Shown here: in pieces, positions 9,042-20,088 of the stretch | How the letters are laid out: every line of letters begins with the position of its first letter | Position numbering within the stretch: the stretch's first letter is position 1 | Assembly: GCF_016907275.1 (NCBI RefSeq) | Contig: NZ_JAFBBP010000001.1 | Coordinates: 6,376,001-6,440,000 of the forward strand | Direction: 5' to 3' | Origin: Micromonospora luteifusca | GTDB lineage: Bacteria > Actinomycetota > Actinomycetes > Mycobacteriales > Micromonosporaceae | Length of the DNA stretch: 64,000 nucleotides | The notes under the pieces: generated by a model | Seen by the model: only the letters and a program-made list of their open reading frames with translations | What the model was told of the DNA's origin: nothing | The model's database searches: none | Position numbers and translations under genes: made by a program

Positions 9042-9875
9042 TCAGACCGGGACGCGGGTCGAGTGCCGCCCCAGGGGGCGGGTGGTGACCAGTCCGCTCT
9101 CCGGATCGCTGGTCACCTCGATGCGAATTCCGTAGGTCTCGGTCAGGGCGTCCTCGGTGAGGACGGTGGTCGGGGTGCCGGTGGCGCGGACGCGGCCCTG
9201 GTGCAGCAGAACCACTTCGTCGGCCACGGCGGCTGCCTGGTTGAGGTCGTGCAGCACGACGCCGACGGCGACGCCGTGGTCGTCGGCGAGGTCACGCACC
9301 AGGTCGAGGATCTCCACCTGGTAGCGCAGGTCGAGGAATGTGGTGGGCTCGTCGAGGAGCAGCACCGGGGTGTCCTGGGCCAGGCAGGTGGCCAGCCACA
9401 CCCGCTGCAGCTCGCCTCCGGAGAGTTCGTCGACGGGACGCTCGGCCATGGTGGCGACGCCGGTGACATCCATGGCGCGGGCGATGGCGGCGGGACCGCT
9501 CGGATCCTCGGCGCGCCAGCGCCCCCGGTAGGGGTGGCGGCCATAACCCACGACGTCACGGACGGTGACCCCGCTGGGCACCGGTCGGCTCTGGGCGAGC
9601 AGGGTGACCCGACGAGCGAACTCCCTCGACGGGAGGCTGGCGGATGCGACGCCGTCGGCGAGGTGAACCAGGCCGGCGTCGATCGGATGCAGCCGGGCCA
9701 GGGCCCGCAGCAGGGTGGACTTGCCGCTGCCATTGGGACCCACCAGCGCGGTCACGGCACCCGCGCGAAGGCCGATCACGGCGTCGTGCACCACCGGCAC
9801 ACCGTGATAGCCCAGACGGAGATCGACGCCGGACAGGCTGTACTCCCCGTTGGCCGACGCCAACTCGCTCTGCAT
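9042..9875 (-). CDS. Ferric-siderophore ABC transporter ATP-binding protein (FecE/FhuC type)
   Basis: A 277-aa ABC ATPase and first gene of the iron-uptake operon. Walker A is GPNGSGKS (46-53), the signature is LSGGE, Walker B is VLLLDEPT and the switch His lies in VLHDLNQAA, all standard for FecE/FhuC proteins that power TonB-independent ferric-siderophore import in Gram-positive bacteria. The ATG at 9875 has no recognisable ribosome binding site, because the bases immediately upstream form an IdeR-like iron box. The transcript may therefore be leaderless or have a very short leader. Confidence 0.92.
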   Translation of the reverse strand: MQSELASANGEYSLSGVDLRLGYHGVPVVHDAVIGLRAGAVTALVGPNGSGKSTLLRALARLHPIDAGLVHLADGVASASLPSREFARRVTLLAQSRPVPSGVTVRDVVGYGRHPYRGRWRAEDPSGPAAIARAMDVTGVATMAERPVDELSGGELQRVWLATCLAQDTPVLLLDEPTTFLDLRYQVEILDLVRDLADDHGVAVGVVLHDLNQAAAVADEVVLLHQGRVRATGTPTTVLTEDALTETYGIRIEVTSDPESGLVTTRPLGRHSTRVPV

Positions 9876-9912
9876 GAAGTTAGGCTAACCTAACTAAATG
9901 GCGACGTGTCAA
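9875..9912 (-). promoter_or_regulatory. IdeR/DmdR-like iron box and -35 element of the siderophore operon
   Basis: Read leftward, TTAGGTTAGCCTAACTTCA (9875-9893) matches the 19-bp actinobacterial IdeR/DtxR consensus at all but two positions and has a near-perfect TTAGGTTAG/CTAAC dyad. A TTGACA hexamer lies upstream at 9907-9912. Iron-loaded IdeR binding here would block the promoter, giving iron-repressed expression of 9875-4985. The box runs into the A of the start codon, leaving no room for a Shine-Dalgarno sequence. Confidence 0.8.
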
Positions 9913-9988
9913 GCCGGCCGAGCGTCCGAGGCCAGCCTGGCGGACCGGTGGTCGTCGGGTCCGTGCACGCGTGGGGGATGCTGGTTGC

Positions 9989-12900
9989 GTGCAGATCACG
10001 ACCCTCGGCCCACTCGCCGTCGACGGCCAGCCCGTTCGGGGTGAACGGCTCGCGGCGGTGATCCGCGCGCTCGCCGACGCGCGTGGCCGGGCAGTCTCCA
10101 CGAGCCTGCTCGTGGACGCCGTGTGGGACGGCGCGCCGCCCGACGACGCGACCGGCGCCGTCCAGGCGCTCGTGTCCCGGGTGCGCCGTCTCGGGCTGCC
10201 CGTGGTCGCGGTGCCAGGCGGATACCGTCTGACCACCGAGGACGTCACCGTCGACGCGGTCGAGGCGCGGGCGCTCGTCGATCAGGCGCGGACCGTGCTC
10301 GGCAGCGGCGACGTCCGCGCCGCCCGCAACCTGGCCGATCAGGCGCGTGCCCTGTTCCCCGAGGTCCCGGAGCTCAGCACCGCAGAGGACACGCGACTGT
10401 TCGCGGACGTCGCCGCGCTGCGCGCGCAGGCGGCACTCGCCGGTGCGGGGGCGTTCGACGAGGTCGACCTGAGCCGCCTCGTCGCGCGTACGCCCCCGGA
10501 CGAGCCGTCCGCCGCCCTGCTCGTCCAGGTGCTCGCCGCCCAGGGGCGCGAGGCGGAAGCACTGGAGATGGTGGAGCGACTCCGGGCCGAACTGGCCGAC
10601 CGGTACGGCATCGACCCGTCACCCGTGATCGCACAGGTGCATCTGTCGTTGCTGCGCGGCGAACTCGCCGCACCGGCGGTCGTGACGCCACCCCGGCAGC
10701 CGGCGCGGATCGCCCTGCCCCCCGCGTGGCGGCGACGGCTGACCGCCCTCGTCGGTCGCGAGCGCGACGTCGAGACCGTGGGCGAGGCGCTGGCCGAGGT
10801 GGCCCTGGTGACGATCGTGGCGACCGGCGGTGCCGGCAAGACCCGCCTGGCCGCCGAGGTGGCCCGGCGCGCGGCGGCGGCCGGGCGGGCGGTACGGGTG
10901 GTCGAACTCGCCGGCCTGCGCTCGTCCGACGAGGTGCTGCCCACGGTGCTCGCGGCACTCGGTGGCGCGGACACCGCGGTGGCCGGGGGCAACCTGGGCC
11001 TTGAACGGCGGGTTCTCAATCCCGAGGAACGGCTGCGCGCCGTGGCGCCGGATCTCGACGGACTGGTCGTGTTGGACAACTGCGAGCACGTCCTCGACGC
11101 GGTGGCCACCGTCGTTGCGGACCTCCTCGCGGTGACCTCGCCGGAGGTCGCGGTGCTCGCGACGAGTCGGGCCCCACTGGGCCTGGCCGGTGAGCAGGTC
11201 CACCGACTGACCGCGCTACCCGACGCCGATGCGCTCTCGCTGATCGAGTCCCGGGCACGGGCCGGTGGCGCGGTGCCGACCTGGGACACGGCACGGACGC
11301 TCGCGCTGTGCCACCGACTCGACAACCTGCCACTGGCGCTCGAACTGGCCGCCGCGCGACTGCGGCACATGCCGATCGACGATGTGCTCGCCGGGCTGAC
11401 CGACCGGTTCGCGCTGCTCGACGACGCGCTGCGCGGCCTGCCCGACCGCCACGCGAGCCTGTGGGCGATGGTCGACTGGAGTCGGGAGCTTCTCGCCCCC
11501 GACGACCGTGCGCTGCTGCAGCGGATCGCGGTCATTCCCGCGCCGTTCACTGCGGACCTCGCCGCCGCGGTCGCGCAGAGGACGGACGTACGGCGAGGGC
11601 TCGCGACGCTCGTCGAACAGTCCCTGCTGACCCTGGTCGAGGGCGACGGGCCACCCCGCTACCGGATGCTCGAAACCGTCCGTGAGTACGGCGAAGCTCG
11701 CCTGGACGCCGCAGGTGACCGTGCTCCGGCGATGGCGGGCCTCGTCGGTTGGGCCCGGGCGGAGGCCGCCGCGCTCGCCGGCCGCTTCGTCGGCCCCGGC
11801 CAGGTCGAGGCGCTCGACCGCTGCGCCGCCGAGCAGGACAACCTGCTCGCGGGCCTGCGGTGGGCACTGGGGCAGGACGACGAGCCCGCCGCCGTCGACG
11901 TCGCCACCGCGTTGTTCCACCTCTGGACCGTGCGTGGCCTGCACCTCGAAGTCCTCGCGTGGGCGCGGGGGCTGCTGAACGTCGATCACCCGGAGCGGCG
12001 ACAGCGGTCGGCCATCCTGCGGGGCCGGGCCAGCGGCCGGCCACTGCCCGACGCCGATCGACTCGCCTGGACGTGCGTGGTGATCAGCGTGAACTCCGGC
12101 ATCAGTGGCGAGCTGCGGCTCGCCGCGCTCGCCCGGCGGGCCCTGCGGACGCTCCTGGCCGAGCGACCCGCCGAAGTGTCGCCCCGGCTGACCGCGCTCG
12201 CGTCGGCGTTGCCCGACTTCGACAGGTCCGATCTGGAGCGGAGCCTGAAGAGCGCGGGCGAGATGATCGGGCATCCGGACCCGTACGTGCAGGGACTCGG
12301 CCTGTTCGCGCGCGCGGCGGTACGGGAGAACGGCGGCATGTCGGAGGATTCGATAGTCGACGCCGAGCAGGCGTACCACCGCTTCGAGGTCGTCGGTGAC
12401 CACTGGGGAATGGCGGTGGCGGCGCAGGCCGCCGGGCACTTCTTCGCCCCGCGCGGTGACGCCCGCTCCACCGACTGGTTGGCGCGCAGCGTCCGCCACA
12501 TGGATCTCCTCGGAGCGACACAGGACGCCCGGTCGATCCGGGTGATGCTGGACGTTCAGCTCGCCCTCGCCGGCGACCCGGAGGCAGAGCGGCGCCTGGG
12601 TGAGACCGCCACACCGAGCCACGCTGAGCTGACGGACGTCGCGCAGGCGCGTCTCGGCCTGGCCCAACTGGCGTGGCAGCGAGGACGGTACGACGACGCA
12701 CTCGCCCACGCCGACGAGGTGACCCGCACCCTCGCCGGGTGGACCGGGCGGCCGGTTCAGCCGCGCGTCATACTCCGGGTCGCGGTGGCGGTCCTCTACC
12801 TACGCGTGGCCGAGACGCGGCGGGTGCCCGGGACCGAGGCCGCCGTCCAGGCCGCCGCGTTGCTGTCGCTCGCTCGCGACGAAGCGCTGGCCTCGAAGGA

Positions 12901-13168
12901 CCTTCCGGTGATCGGGGCGTGGGCCTCCGGCGGCGCGGAACTCGCCGCGTGCCGCGACGACGTCGGCGCCGCCCGCGCGCTGTCCGCACTCGCGACGCGC
13001 ATCGGCACCCACATCGAGATGTTCTTCCCCGCCGGGAAGGGCGAACGGCTCAACGCCGCCCTCGGAGACGAGGAGCAGCGTGAGCCGTTGCTGGCCGCGT
13101 GGCGTGAGGAGCCGGTCGCCGCGGCCGTCACCCGCATCCGCGAGCTGATGGACGACCTGCTCGCCTGA
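9989..13168 (+). CDS. AfsR/SARP-family transcriptional regulator with BTAD and NTPase domains
   Basis: A 1059-aa regulator. The N-terminal winged helix (about 1-85, beginning VQITTLGPLAV) is the OmpR-like SARP DNA-binding domain. The bacterial transcriptional activation domain follows (about 90-235, ending DRYGIDPSPVIAQVH). An NB-ARC-like NTPase starts with TGGAGKT at about 279-285 and includes VVLDNCEHVLDAV as Walker B and LATSRAPL as sensor. The rest is a helical, TPR-like array. Such proteins activate secondary-metabolite genes. GTG at 9989 is chosen because GGGGGA lies upstream and because the family starts at this strand; GTG at 9971 is possible. The gene is divergent from the iron operon and ends flush against the DrrB-like gene (13168/13169). 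Confidence 0.88.
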   Translation: MQITTLGPLAVDGQPVRGERLAAVIRALADARGRAVSTSLLVDAVWDGAPPDDATGAVQALVSRVRRLGLPVVAVPGGYRLTTEDVTVDAVEARALVDQARTVLGSGDVRAARNLADQARALFPEVPELSTAEDTRLFADVAALRAQAALAGAGAFDEVDLSRLVARTPPDEPSAALLVQVLAAQGREAEALEMVERLRAELADRYGIDPSPVIAQVHLSLLRGELAAPAVVTPPRQPARIALPPAWRRRLTALVGRERDVETVGEALAEVALVTIVATGGAGKTRLAAEVARRAAAAGRAVRVVELAGLRSSDEVLPTVLAALGGADTAVAGGNLGLERRVLNPEERLRAVAPDLDGLVVLDNCEHVLDAVATVVADLLAVTSPEVAVLATSRAPLGLAGEQVHRLTALPDADALSLIESRARAGGAVPTWDTARTLALCHRLDNLPLALELAAARLRHMPIDDVLAGLTDRFALLDDALRGLPDRHASLWAMVDWSRELLAPDDRALLQRIAVIPAPFTADLAAAVAQRTDVRRGLATLVEQSLLTLVEGDGPPRYRMLETVREYGEARLDAAGDRAPAMAGLVGWARAEAAALAGRFVGPGQVEALDRCAAEQDNLLAGLRWALGQDDEPAAVDVATALFHLWTVRGLHLEVLAWARGLLNVDHPERRQRSAILRGRASGRPLPDADRLAWTCVVISVNSGISGELRLAALARRALRTLLAERPAEVSPRLTALASALPDFDRSDLERSLKSAGEMIGHPDPYVQGLGLFARAAVRENGGMSEDSIVDAEQAYHRFEVVGDHWGMAVAAQAAGHFFAPRGDARSTDWLARSVRHMDLLGATQDARSIRVMLDVQLALAGDPEAERRLGETATPSHAELTDVAQARLGLAQLAWQRGRYDDALAHADEVTRTLAGWTGRPVQPRVILRVAVAVLYLRVAETRRVPGTEAAVQAAALLSLARDEALASKDLPVIGAWASGGAELAACRDDVGAARALSALATRIGTHIEMFFPAGKGERLNAALGDEEQREPLLAAWREEPVAAAVTRIRELMDDLLA

Positions 13169-13992
13169 CTAGACCTTCTTGCGGTACGCGCGCAGCGCCA
13201 GCGGCATGAACAGCGCCACGAAGCCGGCGCACCAGGCGAGCGTCCACCACACGTGGTTGCCGAGCGGGGTGCCGAGGAACAGTCCGCGTACCGACGCCAC
13301 CAGGTGGGTCATCGGGTTGACGTCCACGAAGGCCTGCATCCAGCCCGGCAGGGTGTCGGCGCCGACGAACACGTTGGACGCGAAGCTCAGTGGCATGATC
13401 AGCGCGAACATCACGCCCTGCACGGCACCGGCGGTCCGCACCTTCATCGACACGAGCACCGGCAGCCAGCTCAGGCAGAGCGCGAACAGCACCGCGAGCA
13501 GACAACCGGCGATCGCCCGGAACGGGTCGGTGTCGATCCGGAAACCCATCACGTAGCCGATCGCGAGGGTCGACACGGTGACGATGACGTACCGGACGAC
13601 GTCGCCGAGGACCGCGCCGACCAGTGGTGCCGAGCGGGGGATCGGCAACGACCGGAACCGGTCGAAGATGCCCTTGGCGATGTCGGTGTTGAGGTTGACG
13701 CCGATCGCGATGGCACCGGTGGCGATCGTCTGCGCCAGGATGCCGGGCAGCAGGAACTGCAGGTAGTCGTGGGTGGATCCGGCGACGGCGCCGCCGAAGA
13801 CGTACACGAAGATGATGAGGAACAGCACCGGTTGCAGGGTGACGTCGATGAGCGCCTCTGGCGTACGCCAGGTCTTGATGAGGCTGCGCTTGGCGAGCGC
13901 CAACGAGTGCCTGAGCAGCCGGAACGGCCGTGGGTTCGGTACGGAGTTCGAGAGCCGACGGCTTCTCGCGGGTGGGGCGTCGATCAGAGTGC

Positions 13993-13996
<4 letters not shown>
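13169..13996 (-). CDS. DrrB-type ABC-2 transporter permease
   Basis: A 275-aa membrane protein with about six transmembrane helices and the ABC-2 signature region (residues about 195-250, DTLPGWMQAFVDVNPMTHLV). DrrB-type permeases export daunorubicin-like drugs or other hydrophobic compounds together with a DrrA ATPase. The start codon overlaps the stop of the ATPase gene by 4 bp (ATGA), so the two are coupled. The last base of its stop codon touches the end of the convergent regulator gene. Substrate unknown. Confidence 0.9.
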
Positions 13997-14973
<977 letters not shown>

Positions 14974-14997
14974 GTCCCAGAGTGTGCTCGGCTCGCC

Positions 14998-15060
14998 TGA
15001 CACCGCCCCGACATGTCGCCGACACCGCCCCTGACATGCCGCCGACACCGACACCGACCC
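14998..15060. repeat. Short degenerate tandem repeats between divergent drrA-like and acylase genes
   Basis: The block consists of repeated GACACCGCCCC / GACATGYCGCC units (for example 14999-15009, 15021-15031 and 15010-15020, 15033-15043) followed by GACACCGACACCGACC. It lies 25 bp upstream of the DrrA-like start and about 150 bp upstream of the acylase start. It could be a multi-site operator for a direct-repeat-binding activator such as a SARP, but no binding protein is shown. Confidence 0.5.
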
Positions 15061-15213
15061 GCGGCCGAGCCCGTGTGGCCTCGCGGCGAACCGCCGCTGG
15101 CCGCAGTGGTCGGCGGTGAGGGGTGTACGGGGAGACCCGAGAGCGACGAGAATGCCGACCAACGTGAATGTCTCTCGGGCAGCGGCGCCCGGGGGCGACG
15201 GGGGGAGGACGCG

Positions 15214-17589
15214 GTGACAGCATCAACACGTCTCGGCGCGGCGGCGGTCGTCCTGGGCTTGATCCTGGTGGGCCTGAACGGCCCCCCGGCCGGCGCGCAC
15301 CAGCGCGACCGGGGCTACTCCGCCGAGATCCGCCGTGCGTCGTACGGCGTCCCGCACATCACCGCCACGAGCTACGCCAACCTCGGCTTCGGAGTCGGGT
15401 ACGTACAGGCGGAGGACAACCTGTGCGTCATCGCCGAGAAGGTGGTGACGGTCAACGGCGAGCGCTCCCGCTACTTCGGTGCGACCGGCCCGACCGACGC
15501 GAACGTGCGCAGCGACCTGTTCTTCCGCAAGGCCATCGACGACCGGTCGGTGGAGCGGCTGCTCGACGGCCGCCGCGACGGCGTGCACTCGCCGTCCGAC
15601 GACGTCCGCGACCAGATCCGTGGCTTCGTCGTCGGCTATAACTCCTACCTGCGCCGCACCGGCGCGTCGCGGCTCACCGACCCGGCGTGCCGGGCCAAGC
15701 CGTGGGTGCGCCCGCTGACCGAGCTGGACATCTGGCGCACCACCTGGGCCAGCATGGTCCGGGCCAGCTCGCGTGCCGTGCTCGACGGGATCGTCGCCGC
15801 CGCGCCGCCCACCGCCACCGGCCCGGCCGCCGTCCAGGACGCGCCCGGCGCGGCCGCCGTGCTCGCCGCCAGCGACGGCGCCCCCGCCGGAGTGGGCAGC
15901 AACGCGTACGGGATCGGCGAGGCGGCGACCGCCAACCGGGGCGGCATGGTCCTGGCCAACCCGCACTTCCCGTGGGACGGCGCGGAACGCTTCTACCGGA
16001 TGCACCTCAAGGTGCCCGGCCGATACGACGTCGAGGGCGCTGCCCTGATCGGCGACCCGATCATCGAGATCGGGCACAACGGCACCCTCGCCTGGAGCCA
16101 CACCGTCTCCACCGCTCGCCGGTTCGTCTGGCACCGCCTCGCACTGGTCGCCGGCGACCCCACCTCCTACTACGTGGACGGTCGACCACGAAAGATGACC
16201 ACCCGCACGGTCACCGTCCAGGTGCCCGACCGGAACGGCGGCACGGTGCCGGTCAGTCGGACCTTCCATGACACCCATTTCGGGCCGGTCGTGGTGGTGC
16301 CCGGCACGTTCGACTGGAGCGCCGACACGGCGTACGCCATCACCGACGTCAACGCCACCAACAACCGGGCGTTCGACGGTTGGCTGCAGATGGGCCGTGC
16401 CGAGACGGTCCGCGACCTGAAGCGGGTGCTCGACCGATACCAGTTCCTGCCCTGGGTCAACGTGATCGCCGCCGATGCCCGCGGCGAGGCGCTCTACGCC
16501 GACCACTCCGTGGTGCCCCGGGTGACCGACGCCCTCGCCGCCGCCTGCATCCCGGCGCCGTTCCAGCCGCTCTATGCCAGCAGCGGTCAGGCCGTCCTGG
16601 ATGGCTCCCGCTCGGCCTGCGCGCTCGGCGCCGACGCGGACGCCGCCGTGCCCGGCATCCTCGGCCCGGCGAACCTGCCGGTGCGCTTCCGCGCCGACTA
16701 CGTCACCAACTCCAACGACAGTTACTGGCTGGCCAACCCCCAGGCTCCGCTGGAGGGCTACGCGCGGATTCTCGGCGACGAACGCACCCCTCGCAGCTTG
16801 CGTACCCGCCTCGGCCTCGACCAGGTGCAGCAGCGCCTCGCCGGCACCGACGGGCTGCCCGGCCGCGGGTTCACCGCCGACCGGCTGTGGCGGACCGTCT
16901 TCGGTAACCGGGTGTACGGCGGTGAACTGGTCCGCGACGACCTGGTGGCGCTCTGCACCGCCCAACCGACCGGCACCGCCTCGAACGGCGCCACGGTGGA
17001 TCTGCGCGCTGCCTGCGCGGCACTGGCAAGCTGGGACCTGCACGTCGACCTGGACAGTCGCGGCGCACACCTGTTCACCGAGTTCACCCTGGCCAACGGG
17101 CTGCGTTTCGCGGAGCCCTTCGCCGCCAGCGATCCGGTGCACACGCCGCGCCGGCTCGACACCGCCAACCCTGGTGTGCGTACCGCGCTCGCCGACGCCG
17201 TGCAGCGCCTCGCCGGCATCCCGCTGGACGCACGTCTCGGCGACGTTCAGACCGAGCCGCGCGGTGACCGGCGCATCCCGATCCACGGCGGGCGCGCCGA
17301 GGCCGGAATCTTCAACATGATCGTCAACAACCGGGTGCCCGGCGTCGGCTATCCGAAGGTGGTCCACGGTTCGTCGTTCGTGATGGCCGTCGAGTTGGGC
17401 CCGCGTGGGCCCGCAGGGCGCCAGATCCTCACCTACTCCCAGTCGACCAACCCGAACTCACCCTGGTACGGCGACCAGACCGCGCTCTTCTCCGGCAAGG
17501 GCTGGGACACGATCAAGTACACCGAGGCGCAGATCAAGGCGGACCCGAACCTGCGCACCTACCGGGTGGTGGAGGGCCGCCACCACTGA
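15214..17589 (+). CDS. Secreted penicillin acylase-family Ntn hydrolase, aculeacin A acylase-like
   Basis: A 791-aa precursor with a signal peptide (about residues 1-29, ending AGAHQ). The family is made as alpha-spacer-beta and self-cleaves before the catalytic residue. Here the cleavage site is G228/S229 in VGSNAYGIG, so the mature beta chain would begin SNAYG, matching the family of aculeacin A acylase; the LANPHFPW and GHNGTLAWSHT segments that form the active site follow. Enzymes of this type remove fatty acyl chains from lipopeptides such as echinocandins, and several also cleave acyl-homoserine lactones or penicillin V. GTG at 15214 is chosen because GGGGGAGGAC precedes it. The gene is divergent from the DrrAB-like exporter and is followed by a strong hairpin. 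Confidence 0.9.
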   Translation: MTASTRLGAAAVVLGLILVGLNGPPAGAHQRDRGYSAEIRRASYGVPHITATSYANLGFGVGYVQAEDNLCVIAEKVVTVNGERSRYFGATGPTDANVRSDLFFRKAIDDRSVERLLDGRRDGVHSPSDDVRDQIRGFVVGYNSYLRRTGASRLTDPACRAKPWVRPLTELDIWRTTWASMVRASSRAVLDGIVAAAPPTATGPAAVQDAPGAAAVLAASDGAPAGVGSNAYGIGEAATANRGGMVLANPHFPWDGAERFYRMHLKVPGRYDVEGAALIGDPIIEIGHNGTLAWSHTVSTARRFVWHRLALVAGDPTSYYVDGRPRKMTTRTVTVQVPDRNGGTVPVSRTFHDTHFGPVVVVPGTFDWSADTAYAITDVNATNNRAFDGWLQMGRAETVRDLKRVLDRYQFLPWVNVIAADARGEALYADHSVVPRVTDALAAACIPAPFQPLYASSGQAVLDGSRSACALGADADAAVPGILGPANLPVRFRADYVTNSNDSYWLANPQAPLEGYARILGDERTPRSLRTRLGLDQVQQRLAGTDGLPGRGFTADRLWRTVFGNRVYGGELVRDDLVALCTAQPTGTASNGATVDLRAACAALASWDLHVDLDSRGAHLFTEFTLANGLRFAEPFAASDPVHTPRRLDTANPGVRTALADAVQRLAGIPLDARLGDVQTEPRGDRRIPIHGGRAEAGIFNMIVNNRVPGVGYPKVVHGSSFVMAVELGPRGPAGRQILTYSQSTNPNSPWYGDQTALFSGKGWDTIKYTEAQIKADPNLRTYRVVEGRHH

Positions 17590-17602
17590 CCCAAGCACGG
17601 AT

Positions 17603-17633
17603 CGGCCGGGCTCCCTGGCGGGGAGCCCGGCCG
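17603..17633 (+). terminator. Hairpin terminator after the acylase gene
   Basis: A perfect 13-bp GC-rich stem (17603-17615 pairs with 17621-17633) with a 5-base loop lies 13 bp after the stop codon. No T-run follows, as is common in actinobacterial terminators. Confidence 0.8.
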
Positions 17634-17738
17634 GTGCGGTCGACGCCGTCGCAGAGCTGTCCGGCTCAGCGGGGGGCGTGCTGCGTCGGAGGAGGTACGG
17701 GCGGCGCGACCGCTCTCCACACGGCGGTCTACCTGCTC

Positions 17739-18542
17739 TCAGCTCGGTAGGCGGCCCCGCGTGGAGACGAGGTGGTACGACATGACGGCGAAGCCGGGGT
17801 CACGGACCAGCCGCCGGAAGGCGTGCAGTTGGTCGGGCGACAGCCCCGCGGCGAGCAGGTCCGGCTCCAACTGCCGGGAGTTCGTCTCGTAGAGCGACGC
17901 CCCGGTCGAACCACCGGCCCAACTCTGCGAATGGGTGATGGTGTCCACCTCGGTCAGACCGGCGAGGGTCATCTCGGTGTGCACGTCCTGCGCCCATCCC
18001 AGGTCGGCTCCGTGTTCCTGCAGGACACCCATCATGGCGTCCATCACCTGCGCGAAGAGCTTCGCGGCGTCGTCGTTCGGTGCGGTCAGCACCCGCTGCG
18101 GCGCGGTGCAGTCGAACTCCTCGACCACCAGCCACCCGCCGGGGGCCAGCGCGCCGGTGAGCGTGCGGAGCACCCGCCGTCGTTCGGGGAGGTGCAGCAG
18201 CACCAGCCGGGCGTGGATCAGGTCGAACGCGTCTCCGGGTGGCGGTTCGGTGCGCACGTCGTGCCGGCGTACGTGCAGGTTGCCCTTCGCCACCAGGTGC
18301 GCGGGGTCGATGTCCGTGGCCAGCACGTGACCAGCGTCGCCGATCGCGCGGGCGATCTGCCGGGCGATCGAGCCGCCGCCCGCCCCGACCTCCCAGCAGG
18401 TGGCCCCTGGCCGCAGCACCGGGTGGGCCAGGCGACGCGTCGTGATGGGATCCAGGAAGGACTCCAGCGCGTGCATCTGTGCAACGGCGTCGGGTGCGCC
18501 GTTGTCGAACGTGTACGTGCCGTCGCTCGTAGCGGTTGCCAT
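17739..18542 (-). CDS. SAM-dependent class I methyltransferase
   Basis: A 267-aa methyltransferase with a Rossmann-type SAM site: motif I is CWEVGAGGGSIAR (about residues 49-61), the acidic residue that contacts the SAM ribose is in ATDIDP, and FDLIHARLVLLHLP is motif II/III. The substrate cannot be deduced. It follows the LivF-like ATPase by 32 bp on the same strand and has its own ribosome binding site (GGAGAGGTGG), so it may be the last gene of the long leftward transcript. Confidence 0.8.
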   Translation of the reverse strand: MATATSDGTYTFDNGAPDAVAQMHALESFLDPITTRRLAHPVLRPGATCWEVGAGGGSIARQIARAIGDAGHVLATDIDPAHLVAKGNLHVRRHDVRTEPPPGDAFDLIHARLVLLHLPERRRVLRTLTGALAPGGWLVVEEFDCTAPQRVLTAPNDDAAKLFAQVMDAMMGVLQEHGADLGWAQDVHTEMTLAGLTEVDTITHSQSWAGGSTGASLYETNSRQLEPDLLAAGLSPDQLHAFRRLVRDPGFAVMSYHLVSTRGRLPS

Positions 18543-18574
18543 CGGTGTCCACCTCTCCGAGGGGGTTCGGGTGA

Positions 18575-19344
<770 letters not shown>

Positions 19345-19345
<1 letters not shown>

Positions 19346-20088
19346 CAGGCCACCCCGTCGGCGTAGGCCTGCCGCACCAGCGGCGAGGTACGGATCTCGT
19401 CTGGCGTACCGGCGGCCAATGTCTGGCCGTCACGGAGCACGGTGACCGTGTCGGAGAGGGCGTACACCAGGTCCAGTCGATGTTCGACCAGCAGCATGGC
19501 GATCGCCCTGGGCAGCGCCCGGAGCAGGTTGACCAGCCGGCCGACCTCGGCGGCGGACAGTCCCGCCGCAGGTTCGTCGAGTAGCAGCAGCCGGGGGCTG
19601 CCGGCAAGGGCCATCGCGATCTCCAACTGGCGTCGTTGCCCGTGTGCGAGGTGCCCGGCGGGCACCGCCGCGACGTCGGCGAGGCCCATCCGCTCCAGCA
19701 GCGGGCCCGCCCGGTGTTGCGCGGTGCGGCGACGGCCACCCGGCCACCACCGACGTTGCGGAACGACCCGTGGCAGCGCGGCCACCACGACGTTCTCGGT
19801 CGCGGTGAGCGTCGCAAAGACCGCTGGTCGTTGGTGTATCCGGTTGATGCCTCGGCGAGCCCGTGCCGCCGGGCCGAGCCGGTTGATGTCCCGTCCGTCG
19901 AAGCGCACCGTGCCGCGCTGCGGCTTCGTGGCGCCACCGATCACGTTGAGAAGGGTCGTCTTTCCGGCTCCGTTGGGACCGATCAGGGCGTGCCGCTGAC
20001 CGTCGTGGATGGACAGGTCGACGCCGGCGAGTGCGGTGAGCGAGCCGTAGCGCACGCGGACCTCCTCGGCGCTGAGCAGGGGGTTCAT
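19345..20088 (-). CDS. livG: Branched-chain amino acid-type ABC transporter ATPase (LivG)
   Basis: A 247-aa ATPase with Walker A GPNGAGKTT, the LivG-specific loop RGINRIHQRPAVFATLTA (normally R..Q...LF..LTV), and Walker B LLLLDEPAAGLS. The signature position reads LAHGQRRQLEIAMAL, in which His replaces the usual Ser (LSYGQQR in typical LivG). Its start overlaps the livM stop by 4 bp. It would energise the LivHM channel with LivF. Confidence 0.9.

Noticed and set aside
15223..17367. Long open frame on the minus strand opposite the acylase gene
   Set aside because: It lacks any domain and is a third-position GC artefact; the plus-strand acylase with its signal peptide and SNAYG site explains the region.
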